Assembly (NCBI RefSeq): GCF_007995215.1
Contig: NZ_VCDK01000003.1
Span: 620,001 to 684,000, forward strand
From: Shimia ponticola
GTDB lineage: Bacteria; Pseudomonadota; Alphaproteobacteria; Rhodobacterales; Rhodobacteraceae
DNA: 64,000 nucleotides
Direction of reading: 5' to 3'
A program made the position numbers and the translations under genes. The notes under the pieces were generated by a model. It saw nothing but the letters and a program-made list of their open reading frames with translations. It was not told the DNA's origin and made no database searches. How positions within the stretch are numbered: position 1 is the stretch's first letter; every line of letters starts with the position of its first letter. Shown here one piece after another: positions 16,547-25,509 of this stretch.

Positions 16547-19541
16547 TCTGCTTGGCCCCTTCTTTGTCATAGAACACCGGATCGACGATCTTGGCCTTAA
16601 CGACCGTGCCATCGACACGTGGGAAATCCAGCACCTCGCCCATGCGGTCGGGTCCGTGGTGGACCAACCCCATGGCGATACCTTTGCCCAGGGTTGGCGA
16701 ATGGTAGGTCGAGGTCACGCGCCCGATCATGTTGCGCTGACCGTTGGCGTTGGTGCCTTCTCCAACTGCGTAGGCTCCGTCTGGCAGGACTGAGCCATCT
16801 GTGGTTTCCAGCCCCACCAGCTTCCAACGGTTCGGATCGGCCATATGGCTGCGCATCTGGGCGCGTTTTCCAAGGAAGTCGTCTTTCTTCTTCGAGATCG
16901 CCCAATGCAGGTTCAAATCCTGAGGGATAACCGTGCCGTCAGTTTCATCCCCGATCATTATGAACCCCTTTTCGGCGCGCATGATGTGCAACGCCTCGGT
17001 CCCGTAAGGCATCACGCCGAACTCTTCACCGGCCTCCAACAGCGCATCCCAGAACGCGCGCCCTTGGTTTGCGGGCACGGCGATCTCGTAGGAGAGCTCC
17101 CCCGAGAAGCTGATCCGATAGACCCGCACATCAAACCCGCCGATAGTACCGTCTGCCCAGCCCATGAAGCTCAGCGCATCGGCACTGACATCCATGCCGC
17201 CAAGTTTCTCGAGCACCTTGCGAGCGTTCGGCCCGACGACGGCGACCTGAGCATATTGCTCGGTCACATTGGCGGTATAGACCTTCCAGTCCCACCATTC
17301 CGTCTGCAGCCACTCTTCCATGTGGGCGTGAATGCGATCAGCCCCGCCCGAGGTCGTGTGGCAGAGCCACGTGTCGTCGCTAATCCGCGCAACGACGCCA
17401 TCATCGCTGAGGAACCCATTTTCGGAACACATCAGTCCATAACGGCAGCGCCCCGGTTTCAGGTTGGACATCATGTTGGTGTACATCATGTCCAAGAATT
17501 TGCCTGCGTCCGGGCCTTTGACGATGATCTTGCCAAGGGTCGAGGCGTCCAGCAGCCCCAGCTTTTCGCGCGTGTTCAGCACCTCGCGATGCACGGCTTT
17601 CTCGGGCGTTTCATCGCCCCGGAGGAAGCAATAGGGACGCCGCCAATGGCCGACTGGTTCCCAATGCGCACCGTTGGCGTCGTGCCAGTCGTGCATCGGC
17701 GTCTTACGCAGCGGTTGAAAAATCTCGTGCCGTGCCTCACCCGCAATCGCGCCCATGGAGATCGGCGTGTAAGGCGGGCGGAAGGTTGTGGTGCCGACCT
17801 GAGGGATATCTACTCCCAATTCCTTGGATAGGATCGCCAGACCGTTGATATTGCTGGTCTTCCCTTGATCGGTCGCCATCCCAAGCGTCGTGTAGCGCTT
17901 GGCATGTTCGACGCTCTCAAAGCCCTCTTGCGCGGCCAGTTGCACGTCGCTGACTTTCACGTCGTTTTGGAAATCCAACCATGATTTGGACCGCAGCTTG
18001 TGTGCCGCGCCTTGCGGCATCAGCCAGATTGGTTCGATTGCGTTTTCAGCCGTGTTCGCCTCTGTTGGTGCAGCAGCATCGGTCTTGCCCCCGCAGCGGG
18101 AGACAACCTCCGCCGCCTGCGCCGTTGCATCGGCCAGCACATCACTGAGCGCGCCATTGGCGGCCCCGGCGGTGATGACAAAAGGATTGCCATCATGGCT
18201 TGTCGGTGCGCGGTCACCATCGGGCCGGAACATCGCCAAAGCGTCATCCCAGATCAGCTTGCCGCCGCAATGGCTCCACAAGTGGACCACAGGTGACCAG
18301 CCGCCCGACATCGTGACGCAATCGCAGGCGATCTCTTCGAGAATCGAGCCTTCGCCCGCCTGCGCGCAGATGCCGACGCCGGTGACGCGTTTGCCGCCTT
18401 TGACCTTGGCGATGGCTTTGCCGGTCTCGACACGGATGCCAAGCGCCTTGGCCTGATCGCCCAGCGCCCCGGCCCCGCCGGTCCGCGCGTCGATGATCGC
18501 CGGAACCTCAAGCCCCGCCTCCTTCAACGCAATCGCAGTGCGGTAGGCGTCGTCGTTGTTGGTGACGACAACGGTCCGGTCTCCGATGGAGACCCCGTAA
18601 TTGACCACATAATCACGGACGGCGCCCGCAAGCATGACGCCCGGAATATCGTTTCCGGCAAAGGACAAAGGCCGCTCAATTGCGCCGGTCGCCGTGACGA
18701 CTTGCTTTGCCCGCACGCGCCATAACCGGTGTCGCGGACCTGCAGCCTTGGGCGCATGATCAGTCAAACGCTCATAGCACAGCACATAGCCATGGTCGTA
18801 GACGCCCGCACCCATGCAGCGTGCGCGCAGGGTCACGTTTGGCATATCGCCCAGCGCAGCGACTGTCGTATCGATCCAGTCCTGAGCAGGTTTGCCATCA
18901 ATCCCGGTCCCATCGACGGGCGCACGTCCGCCCCAATGGGGATCTTGCTCAACGAGCATGACTTCCAGACCGGCATCAGCGGCAACCTTGGCCGCTTGCA
19001 GACCCGCGATGCCGCCACCGATGATCAACACATCGCAGAAGGCATAGAAATGCTCGTACGTATCCACGTCGCGCGCCTTGGGCGCTTTGCCCAGACCAGC
19101 CGACTGACGAATGAATGGTTCGTAGATGTGTTTCCAAAACGGCCGCGGGTGAATGAACATCTTGTAGTAGAAGCCCGCAGGCAAGAAGCGCGACAGGTGG
19201 GTGTTCAGTGCGCCGACGTCGAATTCCAGCGAGGGGAAGTGGTTCTGCGACGCAGCTTCCAGCCCATCAAACAGAGGCGTCGTCGTGGCCCGCGCATTGG
19301 GTTCAAATTTGCCCTCGGCCCCGAGGTTCATCAGCGCGTTAGGTTCTTCGGCTCCTGACGCTATCACACCACGCGGGCGGTGGTACTTGAACGACCGGCC
19401 CATAAGCATCTGATCATTGGCCAAGAGCGCCGAGGCCAGCGTGTCACCCGCATAGCCCTTGAGCCGCTTGCCATTGAACGAAAAACCTTGTTGCGCGGAA
19501 CGGTCAATCAGCCGCCCGCCTTGGGACAAACGCGTGCTCAT
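16539..19541 (-). CDS. soxA: Sarcosine oxidase, alpha subunit
   Basis: A 1000-aa protein, full length for the alpha chain. The order is an N-terminal 2Fe-2S-ferredoxin-like domain (about 10-100), an NAD-binding Rossmann motif VLIIGGGIAGLQAA at 171-184, a second nucleotide fold, and a C-terminal aminomethyltransferase (GcvT-like) half from about 600. The last of these binds tetrahydrofolate and captures the one-carbon unit. The start at 19541 overlaps soxD by four bases. With soxB, soxD and soxG it oxidises sarcosine, the last demethylation step in glycine betaine breakdown, an important carbon and nitrogen source for marine bacteria. Confidence 0.95.
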   Translation of the reverse strand: MSTRLSQGGRLIDRSAQQGFSFNGKRLKGYAGDTLASALLANDQMLMGRSFKYHRPRGVIASGAEEPNALMNLGAEGKFEPNARATTTPLFDGLEAASQNHFPSLEFDVGALNTHLSRFLPAGFYYKMFIHPRPFWKHIYEPFIRQSAGLGKAPKARDVDTYEHFYAFCDVLIIGGGIAGLQAAKVAADAGLEVMLVEQDPHWGGRAPVDGTGIDGKPAQDWIDTTVAALGDMPNVTLRARCMGAGVYDHGYVLCYERLTDHAPKAAGPRHRLWRVRAKQVVTATGAIERPLSFAGNDIPGVMLAGAVRDYVVNYGVSIGDRTVVVTNNDDAYRTAIALKEAGLEVPAIIDARTGGAGALGDQAKALGIRVETGKAIAKVKGGKRVTGVGICAQAGEGSILEEIACDCVTMSGGWSPVVHLWSHCGGKLIWDDALAMFRPDGDRAPTSHDGNPFVITAGAANGALSDVLADATAQAAEVVSRCGGKTDAAAPTEANTAENAIEPIWLMPQGAAHKLRSKSWLDFQNDVKVSDVQLAAQEGFESVEHAKRYTTLGMATDQGKTSNINGLAILSKELGVDIPQVGTTTFRPPYTPISMGAIAGEARHEIFQPLRKTPMHDWHDANGAHWEPVGHWRRPYCFLRGDETPEKAVHREVLNTREKLGLLDASTLGKIIVKGPDAGKFLDMMYTNMMSNLKPGRCRYGLMCSENGFLSDDGVVARISDDTWLCHTTSGGADRIHAHMEEWLQTEWWDWKVYTANVTEQYAQVAVVGPNARKVLEKLGGMDVSADALSFMGWADGTIGGFDVRVYRISFSGELSYEIAVPANQGRAFWDALLEAGEEFGVMPYGTEALHIMRAEKGFIMIGDETDGTVIPQDLNLHWAISKKKDDFLGKRAQMRSHMADPNRWKLVGLETTDGSVLPDGAYAVGEGTNANGQRNMIGRVTSTYHSPTLGKGIAMGLVHHGPDRMGEVLDFPRVDGTVVKAKIVDPVFYDKEGAKQNV

Positions 19542-19879
19542 TGCGCTGTGCCTCCAAACTTGCGCCACGACCAACCGGGGCGCTTTTTGTCCAGAATGTC
19601 GATGATCTCTTTGGGCGGCTCAGTGGTTTGGGCCGAATAGGTGCCGAACACTTCAAGCGTGTTGGTGCAGCGCGCGGCGTGGAACCATTTCCCGCAGCCA
19701 TAGCTGCAATGCCAGCGTTCGAAATGCACACCTTTCGGGTTCACGCGTTCAAAGAGATAGGTCTCCATCTCTTCGTCGGTGGCCTCTGGCCCCGCGCGTG
19801 TGATGTGCGCCTCGCCATGGGCGTGAAGTTCGGATTCGTCTTTGGTCTCGCCACAATTGGGGCAAGTCAGGATCAGCAT
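19538..19879 (-). CDS. soxD: Sarcosine oxidase, delta subunit
   Basis: A 113-aa zinc-binding small subunit. The ligands are visible as CPNCGETKDESE near the start and CSYGCGKWFHAARC in the second half. It overlaps soxA by ATGA and lies 33 bp after a 50-aa membrane protein gene. The delta chain has a structural role in the heterotetramer. Confidence 0.93.
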   Translation of the reverse strand: MLILTCPNCGETKDESELHAHGEAHITRAGPEATDEEMETYLFERVNPKGVHFERWHCSYGCGKWFHAARCTNTLEVFGTYSAQTTEPPKEIIDILDKKRPGWSWRKFGGTAQ

Positions 19880-19912
19880 GATGCGCCCTCCGAAACGGGG
19901 CGCTGCTGCGCC

Positions 19913-20065
19913 TTAGAAGAAGTAAACCTGCTCGGGCGGTTCAGACGCGCTGCCAAAGCCTTCGCCCGAGAACATGACGCCGCCCAGAATGATGGCCACA
20001 ATGCCGACGAACGCGCCTGCGCCGAGCCCTGCAATTGCTGCCGTGTTGCGTTTGATCCAAGCCAT
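19913..20065 (-). CDS. 50-aa single-span membrane protein inside the sox operon
   Basis: A short frame from ATG 20065 to TAA 19913 encodes 50 residues. It starts MAWIKRNTAA, has one strongly hydrophobic segment rich in Gly, Ala, Ile and Val (about residues 9-32), and ends with a polar tail SEPPEQVYFF. It lies 55 bp after soxB and 33 bp before soxD, on the same strand, with an AGGTG four bases upstream. I do not recognise a family. Position and clean membrane topology support a real gene; a role as membrane anchor or assembly factor for sarcosine oxidase would be a guess. Confidence 0.6.
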   Translation of the reverse strand: MAWIKRNTAAIAGLGAGAFVGIVAIILGGVMFSGEGFGSASEPPEQVYFF

Positions 20066-20120
20066 GGTTCACCTGCCTTTCGTTGAGAGGCAGATAGGTA
20101 TGATTGAGGTGCGGTCAACA

Positions 20121-21365
20121 TCAATGCGCCACCCCCGCAGCCACGCTTTCGTCGATGAAGCGGCCTTCGCGGAACCGGTCGAGGCCAAACTCGGCGGTCA
20201 GCGGTGAATGACCTGTCGCCATCAACTCTGCAAAGCCCCAGCCGGAGCCCGGGATCGCTTTGAACCCACCGGTGCCCCAGCCGCAGTTGATGAACACACC
20301 CTCGACCGGCGTTTTCGACAGGATGGGCGAGCGGTCGCCTGTGACGTCCACGATCCCGCCCCATTGGCGTAGCATTTTCAGGCGGCTGATCATGGGGAAG
20401 GTTTCGATCAGGGCGCGTACGGTTTCCTCGATGTGGTGGAATGATCCGCGTTGGGTATAAGCGTTGTGGCCATCTGTGCCGCCACCGATGACCATTTCGC
20501 CCTTATCAGATTGGCTCATGTAACCGTGGACAGTGTTGGCCATGACGACCACGTCCATGCAGGGCTTGATCGGCTCTGACACCAGCGCCTGTAGCGGAAC
20601 CGATTCAATCGGCAGCCGGAAACCCGCCATGTCGGCCACGACGCCCGAATGGCCCGCGACGACAATGCCCAGCCTATCGCAATCAATCGCGCCCTTGGTG
20701 GTATCGACGCCAACAACCTTGCCATTCTCACGGCGCACGCCCGTGACTTCGCATTTCTGGATGATGTCCATGCCCATGTCCGAACAGGCCCGCGCGTAAC
20801 CCCACGCCACCGCATCATGGCGTGCCGTTCCACCGCGCGGCTGCCAAAGGCCGCCAAGCACCGGATAGCGTGGCCCTTCAATATGCATGATCGGGCAGAG
20901 TTCCTTGACCCGGCGCGCGTCGATGTATTCCGTCGCCACACCCTGCAACGCGTTCGCATGCGCGGTGCGCTTATACCCACGCACCTCATGCTCGGTCTGC
21001 GCCAGCATGATCACACCACGCGGGCTGAACATCACGTTGTAGTTCAGGTCCTGGCTCAGATCTTCGTAAAGGCTGCGCGCCTTTTCATAGATCGCCGCCG
21101 ACGGGTCCTGCAGATAGTTCGAGCGGATGATCGTCGTGTTGCGGCCTGTATTGCCACCGCCCAGCCAACCCTTTTCGAGGATCGCGACGTTTTTGATCCC
21201 GTGGTTCTTGCCCAGATAGTAGGCAGTGGCCAAGCCATGCCCGCCCGCGCCGACGATGATCGCGTCGTATTTCTTCTTTGGTTCCGGGCTACGCCACGCG
21301 CGTTCCCAGCCGGTGTGATACCGGAACGCCTCTCTTGCGATGGCGAATGCTGAATAGCGTTTCAT
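20121..21365 (-). CDS. soxB: Sarcosine oxidase, beta subunit
   Basis: A 414-aa flavoprotein of the DAO family. The FAD-binding motif is IIVGAGGHGLATAYYLG (about 36-52). GGTARHDAVAW carries His183, the probable site of covalent FMN attachment by comparison with known beta chains; the conserved C-terminal CGWGTGGFKAIPG is also present. The start at 21365 has AAGGAG 13 bases upstream; a longer frame with a Cys/Arg-rich extension is not credible. It is the first gene of the operon soxB-(50 aa)-soxD-soxA-soxG. glyA and folate genes, often next to sox in other bacteria, are absent here. Confidence 0.95.
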   Translation of the reverse strand: MKRYSAFAIAREAFRYHTGWERAWRSPEPKKKYDAIIVGAGGHGLATAYYLGKNHGIKNVAILEKGWLGGGNTGRNTTIIRSNYLQDPSAAIYEKARSLYEDLSQDLNYNVMFSPRGVIMLAQTEHEVRGYKRTAHANALQGVATEYIDARRVKELCPIMHIEGPRYPVLGGLWQPRGGTARHDAVAWGYARACSDMGMDIIQKCEVTGVRRENGKVVGVDTTKGAIDCDRLGIVVAGHSGVVADMAGFRLPIESVPLQALVSEPIKPCMDVVVMANTVHGYMSQSDKGEMVIGGGTDGHNAYTQRGSFHHIEETVRALIETFPMISRLKMLRQWGGIVDVTGDRSPILSKTPVEGVFINCGWGTGGFKAIPGSGWGFAELMATGHSPLTAEFGLDRFREGRFIDESVAAGVAH

Positions 21366-21538
21366 TGACTGGCGACTCCTTGTCCGGCGGCCCATGACAC
21401 CTTGATGCTGTGTAGGCGGTCTCGCTTTTTCTGAGCGAGCCACATGCGGCAAAGAACGCACATATGCGACATGGCCGCACCACCTTCCCCTCAGTCGCAA
21501 AGCCGCTTAACTAAGCGCGTGATCAATCGGCGGGGCCT

Positions 21539-22753
21539 ATGACGTATTTCTGGATGATCTGTGGGGTACTGACCCTTGGAATCGGGGCCATGCTTTGGCG
21601 GGCGATGAACCGTTCCGATCTGTCGGGACAGGCCATTCCGGACATTGAAATCTACAAGGCACAGTTGGCAGAGGTCGAACGAGACGTCGCGCGTGGCGTG
21701 TTGTCGGAAAGCGAAGCCGATCAACTGAGGACCGAAGTCAAACGCCGGCTTTTGAATGCAGACAAGTCCACGTCGGGCGCAGAGTTTCACGGCGGGGGAC
21801 CGTCGCTCTTGGGATATGTCGGGCTTGCCGGGGTGGCGGCGATTGCGGTCGGTACGTATTGGACAATTGGTGCACCGGGTTATGGCGACCTGCCTCTTGA
21901 TCTGCGGAAGGAACTGACGGCAGAGGCCGCTGCCGCGCGCCCGTCACAGGACGTCGCGCAGAGATCATTTGCAGAAACGCAGTTTGCGCCGCCCGCCTCG
22001 CCAGAGTTGTTGGCCTTGGTCGAGCAATTGCGCGTTGCGATGCAGGACCGGCCGGATGATGTGCGGGGGCTTGAGCTATTGGCGCGCAACGAGGCGATCT
22101 TGGGCAATTACGATGATGCCATCGCCGCGCAGGAGCGTCTGATCGCAGTCAAAGGGGATGCGACAACGGCCCGTGATATCGCCGATCTGGCCGAACTTAT
22201 GATCGTGGCGACGGGCGGCTACGTTTCGCCCCAAGCAGAAGAGCGGCTGCGTCAGGCCTTGGCCGTTGATCCGACGCTCGGGGCCGCGCGCTATTACCTT
22301 GGGTCGATGTATGACCAGACGGGGCGGCCCGACGAAGCGTTTCGCATTTGGCAGCGCCTTCTGTTGGAAGAGCCCGATAACGCACCGTGGAGTCAGCCCA
22401 TTCGCGACCAGATCGATGCCGTTGCTCTGCGTGCAGGTGTGACACGTTATGAACAGCCGCCGAGCCAGACACGGCGCGGTCCCTCTGCGGCTGACATTGC
22501 CGCCGCCGATGACATGAGCCCAGAAGACCGCACGCAGATGATCCAGAATATGGTCGCAGGTCTGTCTCAGCGCCTCGCGGAAGAAGGCGGTCCGCCATCT
22601 GATTGGGCGCGGCTGATTGCGGCCTACGGCGTTCTGGGCGCCAGGGAGCAAGCCGAGGCGGTGCTGATCGAAGCTCGACTGGTGTTTCAGGGCAATGATG
22701 GCGCACAGGCTTTGTTGGACGATGCCGCTGCCCGTGCGGGGATCACGGAATGA
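21539..22753 (+). CDS. ccmI: c-type cytochrome biogenesis protein CcmI
   Basis: A 404-aa protein. Two membrane segments (about residues 3-20 and 92-112) flank a leucine-zipper-like cytoplasmic loop (EIYKAQLAEVERD), followed by a periplasmic TPR domain (YYLGSMYDQTGRPDEAFRIW). CcmI brings apocytochrome c to the haem ligation complex. It overlaps ruvX by four bases. The other ccm genes are not in the window. The length and the two-span layout agree with alphaproteobacterial CcmI (CycH). Confidence 0.9.
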   Translation: MTYFWMICGVLTLGIGAMLWRAMNRSDLSGQAIPDIEIYKAQLAEVERDVARGVLSESEADQLRTEVKRRLLNADKSTSGAEFHGGGPSLLGYVGLAGVAAIAVGTYWTIGAPGYGDLPLDLRKELTAEAAAARPSQDVAQRSFAETQFAPPASPELLALVEQLRVAMQDRPDDVRGLELLARNEAILGNYDDAIAAQERLIAVKGDATTARDIADLAELMIVATGGYVSPQAEERLRQALAVDPTLGAARYYLGSMYDQTGRPDEAFRIWQRLLLEEPDNAPWSQPIRDQIDAVALRAGVTRYEQPPSQTRRGPSAADIAAADDMSPEDRTQMIQNMVAGLSQRLAEEGGPPSDWARLIAAYGVLGAREQAEAVLIEARLVFQGNDGAQALLDDAAARAGITE

Positions 22754-23238
22754 TATGCGAGACGGTCGAGGCATTCCTGCCGGAATTGCCGCGTGCCGCG
22801 CCGATTGCGGGTCTTGATCTGGGCACACATACGATTGGTGTGGCGCTGTCGGATCGGCTGTTGGCGACAGCCACCCCGATGCTGACCATCAAGCGCAAGA
22901 AATTCACCCAAGACGCAGAGCAGCTCTTGGCATTTACCAAGCAGCGCGAGGTTGGCGGACTGATCCTTGGCCTGCCGCGCAATATGGACGGCTCTGAAGG
23001 GCCGCGTTGTCAGGCAACACGCGCTTTTGCCAGAAACCTGTCCAACCTGACCGACCTGCCCATCACGTTTTGGGATGAACGACTGTCGACCGTGGCCGCA
23101 GAACGTGCATTGCTTGAGGCGGATACGACACGTAAACGTCGCGCAGAGGTCATCGACCACGTCGCTGCCGGGTTTATCCTGCAAGGAGCGCTGGATCGAA
23201 TCCGGCATATCCGACAACAAGAGGCGGCGCAGCAGTGA
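22750..23238 (+). CDS. ruvX: Putative pre-16S rRNA nuclease / Holliday junction resolvase-like RuvX
   Basis: A 162-aa YqgF-family protein. The RNase H-like active site is seen as GLDLGTHTIGVALSD, then GLPRNMDGSEGPR, then FWDERLSTVAAERAL and the final VIDHVAAGFILQ. YqgF processes the 5' end of pre-16S rRNA in E. coli. The start ATGA overlaps ccmI, and the stop overlaps the next gene. Confidence 0.93.
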   Translation: MICETVEAFLPELPRAAPIAGLDLGTHTIGVALSDRLLATATPMLTIKRKKFTQDAEQLLAFTKQREVGGLILGLPRNMDGSEGPRCQATRAFARNLSNLTDLPITFWDERLSTVAAERALLEADTTRKRRAEVIDHVAAGFILQGALDRIRHIRQQEAAQQ

Positions 23239-23471
23239 GCAGTAAATCAGAAGAGGTGTGGGTCCGGGCCGAGATTGAGAGCCCCTGCATCAAGCTGTGT
23301 TCCATTCATCCGGAAGAACGGATTTGCATCGGCTGCCTCCGCAGCATGGACGAAATCGGCAGCTGGAGCAAAATGACCCCCGAAGAACGCATGCGCATCA
23401 TGGCCGAACTGCCGCAGCGTGCACCACGCCTTCGCAAGCGGCGCGGTGGGCGCACGGCGCGGACAGCCTAG
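23235..23471 (+). CDS. DUF1289 small Cys-motif protein
   Basis: A 78-aa protein with four Cys in SPCIKLCSIHPEERICIGC, followed by the family's W-x-x-M and EERMRIM motif and a basic tail. DUF1289 proteins probably bind a metal or cluster through these Cys; the function is unknown. The GTG start at 23235 overlaps the ruvX stop (GTGA). Its own stop overlaps that of the convergent PhyH-like gene by four bases. Confidence 0.88.
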   Translation: MSSKSEEVWVRAEIESPCIKLCSIHPEERICIGCLRSMDEIGSWSKMTPEERMRIMAELPQRAPRLRKRRGGRTARTA

Positions 23472-24244
23472 CCCTTTGTGTCTAGCCAGCGGAACACATC
23501 GCTGAATTGCGGCCGGAAATAGGCGACCTTGCGCTCCTGCCCCGGCCCATTCCAAGGACGAACGCCGTGCAGCATATGGCGATGTAGCAACATGGCCTGG
23601 CCCGGAACGGCGCGCACATCGACCGGTTCGATTGTCTCGAAAACATGACGGCGGGTTGCCTGATAAACATCGGTCAAGTCGAATTTGGAAATATCATGTC
23701 CGTGACAGGCCTCGGCAAGGGCAGCCCTCATAACGTGATGACTTCCGGGCCAGACAACAAGCGGGGATGCCTGGCATTCGTCAAGTGGAAGGCCCAGAAT
23801 AAAGGCGTGTGGCTCTCGCAGATAACGTCGGCGATCTGGGCCTTCGGGCAACAGACCGTCGACATGGGCCGCATTACGGTTGAGCCTGAACCTGTGGGCG
23901 GCATCGCTTTCATCCGCGTCCTGCAACGGATAGCCGGGATACACAATCGATAGCTGCGCCGGGTGCCAGATAGAGGGCGCGTCAACAATCCCCTCCCACG
24001 CGCCCGTCAACGGAACGCCATCCACACTGCCGTCGGGCGCGTTTGGCAAGGCATCGACGCCAACAAACCAAGTGTCTCCATGCCGCAACCACTGCCGCCG
24101 CATATCTGGATCGCACGCTATCTGCTCAGCCTTTTGAGCGGCAACTTTAGCCCAACGCAGCACGGTCTCGCTATGGTCGAGAACGACAATGCCATCGCGG
24201 TCAAAGTCGGAAAGTTGATTGCGCTGCTGCATCCCCTTGGTCAC
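23468..24244 (-). CDS. PhyH-like (phytanoyl-CoA dioxygenase family) Fe(II)/2-oxoglutarate oxygenase
   Basis: A 258-aa protein with a plausible double-stranded beta-helix iron site: the H-x-D in NAAHVDG, a distal His in LHRHMLHGVRPW, and a later Arg that could hold 2-oxoglutarate. The segment VVWPGSHHVMRAAL is typical of PhyH-type proteins. It lies directly after dusA on the same strand (one base apart), so it is probably co-transcribed. The start is GTG 24244 or ATG 24232; neither has a clear ribosome site, which fits coupling to dusA. The substrate is unknown. Confidence 0.7.
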   Translation of the reverse strand: MTKGMQQRNQLSDFDRDGIVVLDHSETVLRWAKVAAQKAEQIACDPDMRRQWLRHGDTWFVGVDALPNAPDGSVDGVPLTGAWEGIVDAPSIWHPAQLSIVYPGYPLQDADESDAAHRFRLNRNAAHVDGLLPEGPDRRRYLREPHAFILGLPLDECQASPLVVWPGSHHVMRAALAEACHGHDISKFDLTDVYQATRRHVFETIEPVDVRAVPGQAMLLHRHMLHGVRPWNGPGQERKVAYFRPQFSDVFRWLDTKG

Positions 24245-24245
24245 G

Positions 24246-25250
24246 TCACTGCGCTACGTCGGGCTGGTGCATGGATGGCACCGCAGCACAGGCGGCTTGC
24301 AACACATCTAGCCCGGCCCCGGGTCGAGTTGCACCTTCTGACAGGATCCGCCGCCATGCGCGCGCTCCGGGCTGCCCGGCAAAGAGACCAAGCATATGTC
24401 GCGTGATCTGGTGAAGCGACCCGCCCGCTTGCAAATGGTCGGCGATATAAGGCTCCATCCGTGCGATGACTTCAGCACGAGAGGTCGGGACACGATCATC
24501 TGACCAGATCTCGGCATCCGCCGCCCCGAGAATATCATAGGGCGTATGATAGGCCGCGCGCCCGATCATGACGCCGTACATTCCTTGCATCAGGTGCGAT
24601 TTGGCATCGTGCAACCGGTCAATACCGCCATTGATGGCGATATCCAGTTCCGGAAAATCGGCCCGCATCCGATGGACCAACGGATAATCCAACGGAGGCA
24701 CTTCACGGTTTTCTTTCGGGCTCAAGCCTTTCAGCCACGCCTTTCGCGCGTGCACGATGACGTGTTTCACCCCTGCCGCCTGCATCGTCTCCAGGACCCG
24801 CGGCAACACCTCTTCCGGGATTTGATCATCCACGCCGATACGGCATTTGACCGTGACCGGAACAGTGCTGACAGCGGCCATCTTGGACACACAATCCCCA
24901 ACAGTTTCCGGTGTCTTCATGAGCACGGCACCGAACGTGCCGCTTTGCACACGGTCAGACGGGCAGCCAACATTGAGGTTCACCTCGTCATAGCCTTCAT
25001 CGCAGGCCATGCGGGTTGCCTGTGCCAATTCGTCGGCATCCGATCCCCCCAACTGAAGGGCAACAGGATGCTCGGCATCAGAAAACTGCAGCAGATGCCG
25101 CGCATCCCCACGCACGAGCGCAGCCGAAGTGACCATTTCGGTGTAGAGCAGCGCATGTCGGGACATCTGCCGGTGGAAAAACCGGCAGTGACGATCCGTC
25201 CAAGCCATCATCGGGGCGACCGATAGTCGTGCGCTGTTATGTGTGCTCAT
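24246..25250 (-). CDS. dusA: tRNA-dihydrouridine(20/20a) synthase DusA
   Basis: A 334-aa FMN enzyme that reduces U20/U20a in tRNA. Landmarks are SVAPMMAWTDRHCRFF near the start, the catalytic Cys in LNVGCPSDRVQSG, HARKAWLKGLSPKENR and INGGIDRLHDAK. The ATG at 25250 is preferred to GTG 25259. HARKAWLKGLSPKENR points to the DusA subgroup rather than DusB or DusC. It is divergent from the aldehyde dehydrogenase gene. Confidence 0.93.
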   Translation of the reverse strand: MSTHNSARLSVAPMMAWTDRHCRFFHRQMSRHALLYTEMVTSAALVRGDARHLLQFSDAEHPVALQLGGSDADELAQATRMACDEGYDEVNLNVGCPSDRVQSGTFGAVLMKTPETVGDCVSKMAAVSTVPVTVKCRIGVDDQIPEEVLPRVLETMQAAGVKHVIVHARKAWLKGLSPKENREVPPLDYPLVHRMRADFPELDIAINGGIDRLHDAKSHLMQGMYGVMIGRAAYHTPYDILGAADAEIWSDDRVPTSRAEVIARMEPYIADHLQAGGSLHQITRHMLGLFAGQPGARAWRRILSEGATRPGAGLDVLQAACAAVPSMHQPDVAQ

Positions 25251-25509
25251 GTGCGTCACTTAGGTTTTCTCGGAGCCTCGACACGGAAGATGCTTGAATA
25301 CTCGTCTGCGTCGACCGACCAACGATTAGTACACCGCAAATAAGGAAACCATCGAGTTGCAGCAAGGCCGCAGCGCGACGCGCGGCACATGCCACGGCAA
25401 CCCGGAGTCCAGTTCCAGAGTTTCGATCAGGACAGCGGCAAGAAAACAGTGCGCTCACGCACTTCGCGCTTTATCGTTCTGCGGCACACCAAGAGGGCAA
25501 GGGACCAGA

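Noticed and set aside
16845-17831. 328-codon plus-strand frame inside soxA
   Set aside because: Antisense to the conserved GcvT-like half of SoxA; composition typical of a shadow frame.
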